From an uncultured Bacteroidota bacterium (GTDB lineage: Bacteria; Bacteroidota; Bacteroidia; Chitinophagales; Chitinophagaceae), in contig CAIYVS010000671.1 of NCBI GenBank assembly GCA_903929655.1, positions 1 to 5,796 on the forward strand: DNA of 5,796 bases, in the 5' to 3' direction. Shown here one piece after another: positions 5,579-5,796 of this stretch. The position numbers were made by a program, and so were the translations under genes. The notes beneath the pieces are model-generated. The model was given only the letters and a program-made list of their open reading frames with translations. It was not told the DNA's origin and searched no databases. Position 1 is the stretch's first letter; each line of letters starts with the position of its first letter.

Positions 5579-5796
5579 ACACAAGGCAAAGAATACAAAG
5601 AATATTAAATAAATAAGAACAATATAATACTATACTTAGCCTGATTTTTTATAGAACCATACCTGACAAGGCTTTCGGACTGAAAAAAACTATAACTGTT
5701 TCGGTTTACCATAAACAATAAATTTTATTCATAGAAAGAATGAAAAACGAAAAACTTTAAATGTATTCATACATATAATTAAAAAAACAACAATTA
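5579..5796. other. AT-rich noncoding stretch to window end
   Basis: No gene is seen on either strand. The stretch holds a 9-bp tandem repeat CAAAGAATA (5587-5595 and 5596-5604), a T6 run near 5645-5650, and long A/T runs toward the end. Together with 5447-5578 it makes 350 bp without a gene, probably an intergenic control region of the next gene or module beyond the window. Confidence 0.5.

Larger units (their letters stand above)
44..5796. mobile_element. Integrative element at tRNA-Lys (partial, one end only)
   Basis: A tRNA-Lys 3' end, an excisionase-like HTH gene, a complete tyrosine recombinase gene, a methyltransferase without a restriction partner and several unrecognised small genes together indicate an integrative element. 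It could be a mobilizable or conjugative element or a prophage remnant. The left boundary is placed within the tRNA T-arm and acceptor (about 44-70) by analogy with tRNA-targeting elements. No second copy of the tRNA 3' sequence is present, so the other end lies outside the window. No relaxase, replication, capsid or terminase gene is visible, so the class of element cannot be set. Confidence 0.65.

Overview
The window looks like one end of an integrative mobile element inserted at the 3' end of a tRNA-Lys gene in a member of the Bacteroidota. Four things point to that phylum. The DNA is AT-rich. At 880-911 there is a textbook Bacteroidota promoter (TTTG, 20 bp, TATCTTTG). Genes start after A-rich stretches rather than clear Shine-Dalgarno sites. 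The tyrosine recombinase is of the kind common in this phylum, with a small helix-turn-helix gene directly upstream.

Layout. Positions 1-68 are the tRNA-Lys(UUU), lacking its first five bases at the window edge. It is followed by a strong intrinsic terminator (73-106) and two 9-bp direct repeats, AGGTGGCAG, 12 bp apart (113-133). A leftward gene of about 219 codons (155-814) encodes a protein with a Cys...HFW...IIDPTxxQF pattern suggesting a papain/transglutaminase-like fold. A divergent, well-formed promoter then fires rightward into about 360 bp without convincing coding (915-1281). This stretch contains a 16-bp perfect long-range helix, several local hairpins and a possible pseudoknot, and probably makes a structured RNA or long leader. 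It runs into a 66-codon gene resembling the first part of a ParB-like domain (1282-1482). That gene overlaps by 11 bp a 483-codon ParB-like domain/DNA methyltransferase fusion (1472-2923).

A 16-bp hairpin made of two near-palindromes (2933-2969) separates this block from the integration module. The module has an excisionase-like HTH protein (3019-3288), a tyrosine recombinase with all expected catalytic residues (3293-4570) and an unrecognised 164-residue protein with a basic tail (4583-5077), closed by an intrinsic terminator (5087-5124). A small charged helical protein (5225-5446) follows. The last 350 bp hold no gene; they contain two GC-rich hairpins and several short direct repeats, then AT-rich DNA to the edge.

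How the parts may work together (inference). The recombinase and the HTH protein would integrate and excise the element at tRNA-Lys. The methyltransferase would mark DNA, with no partner restriction enzyme visible here. The structured RNA lies in the only strong promoter unit reading into the methyltransferase genes, so it either regulates them or acts on its own. The best candidates for something undescribed are this RNA and the truncated ParB-like gene coupled to the methyltransferase.
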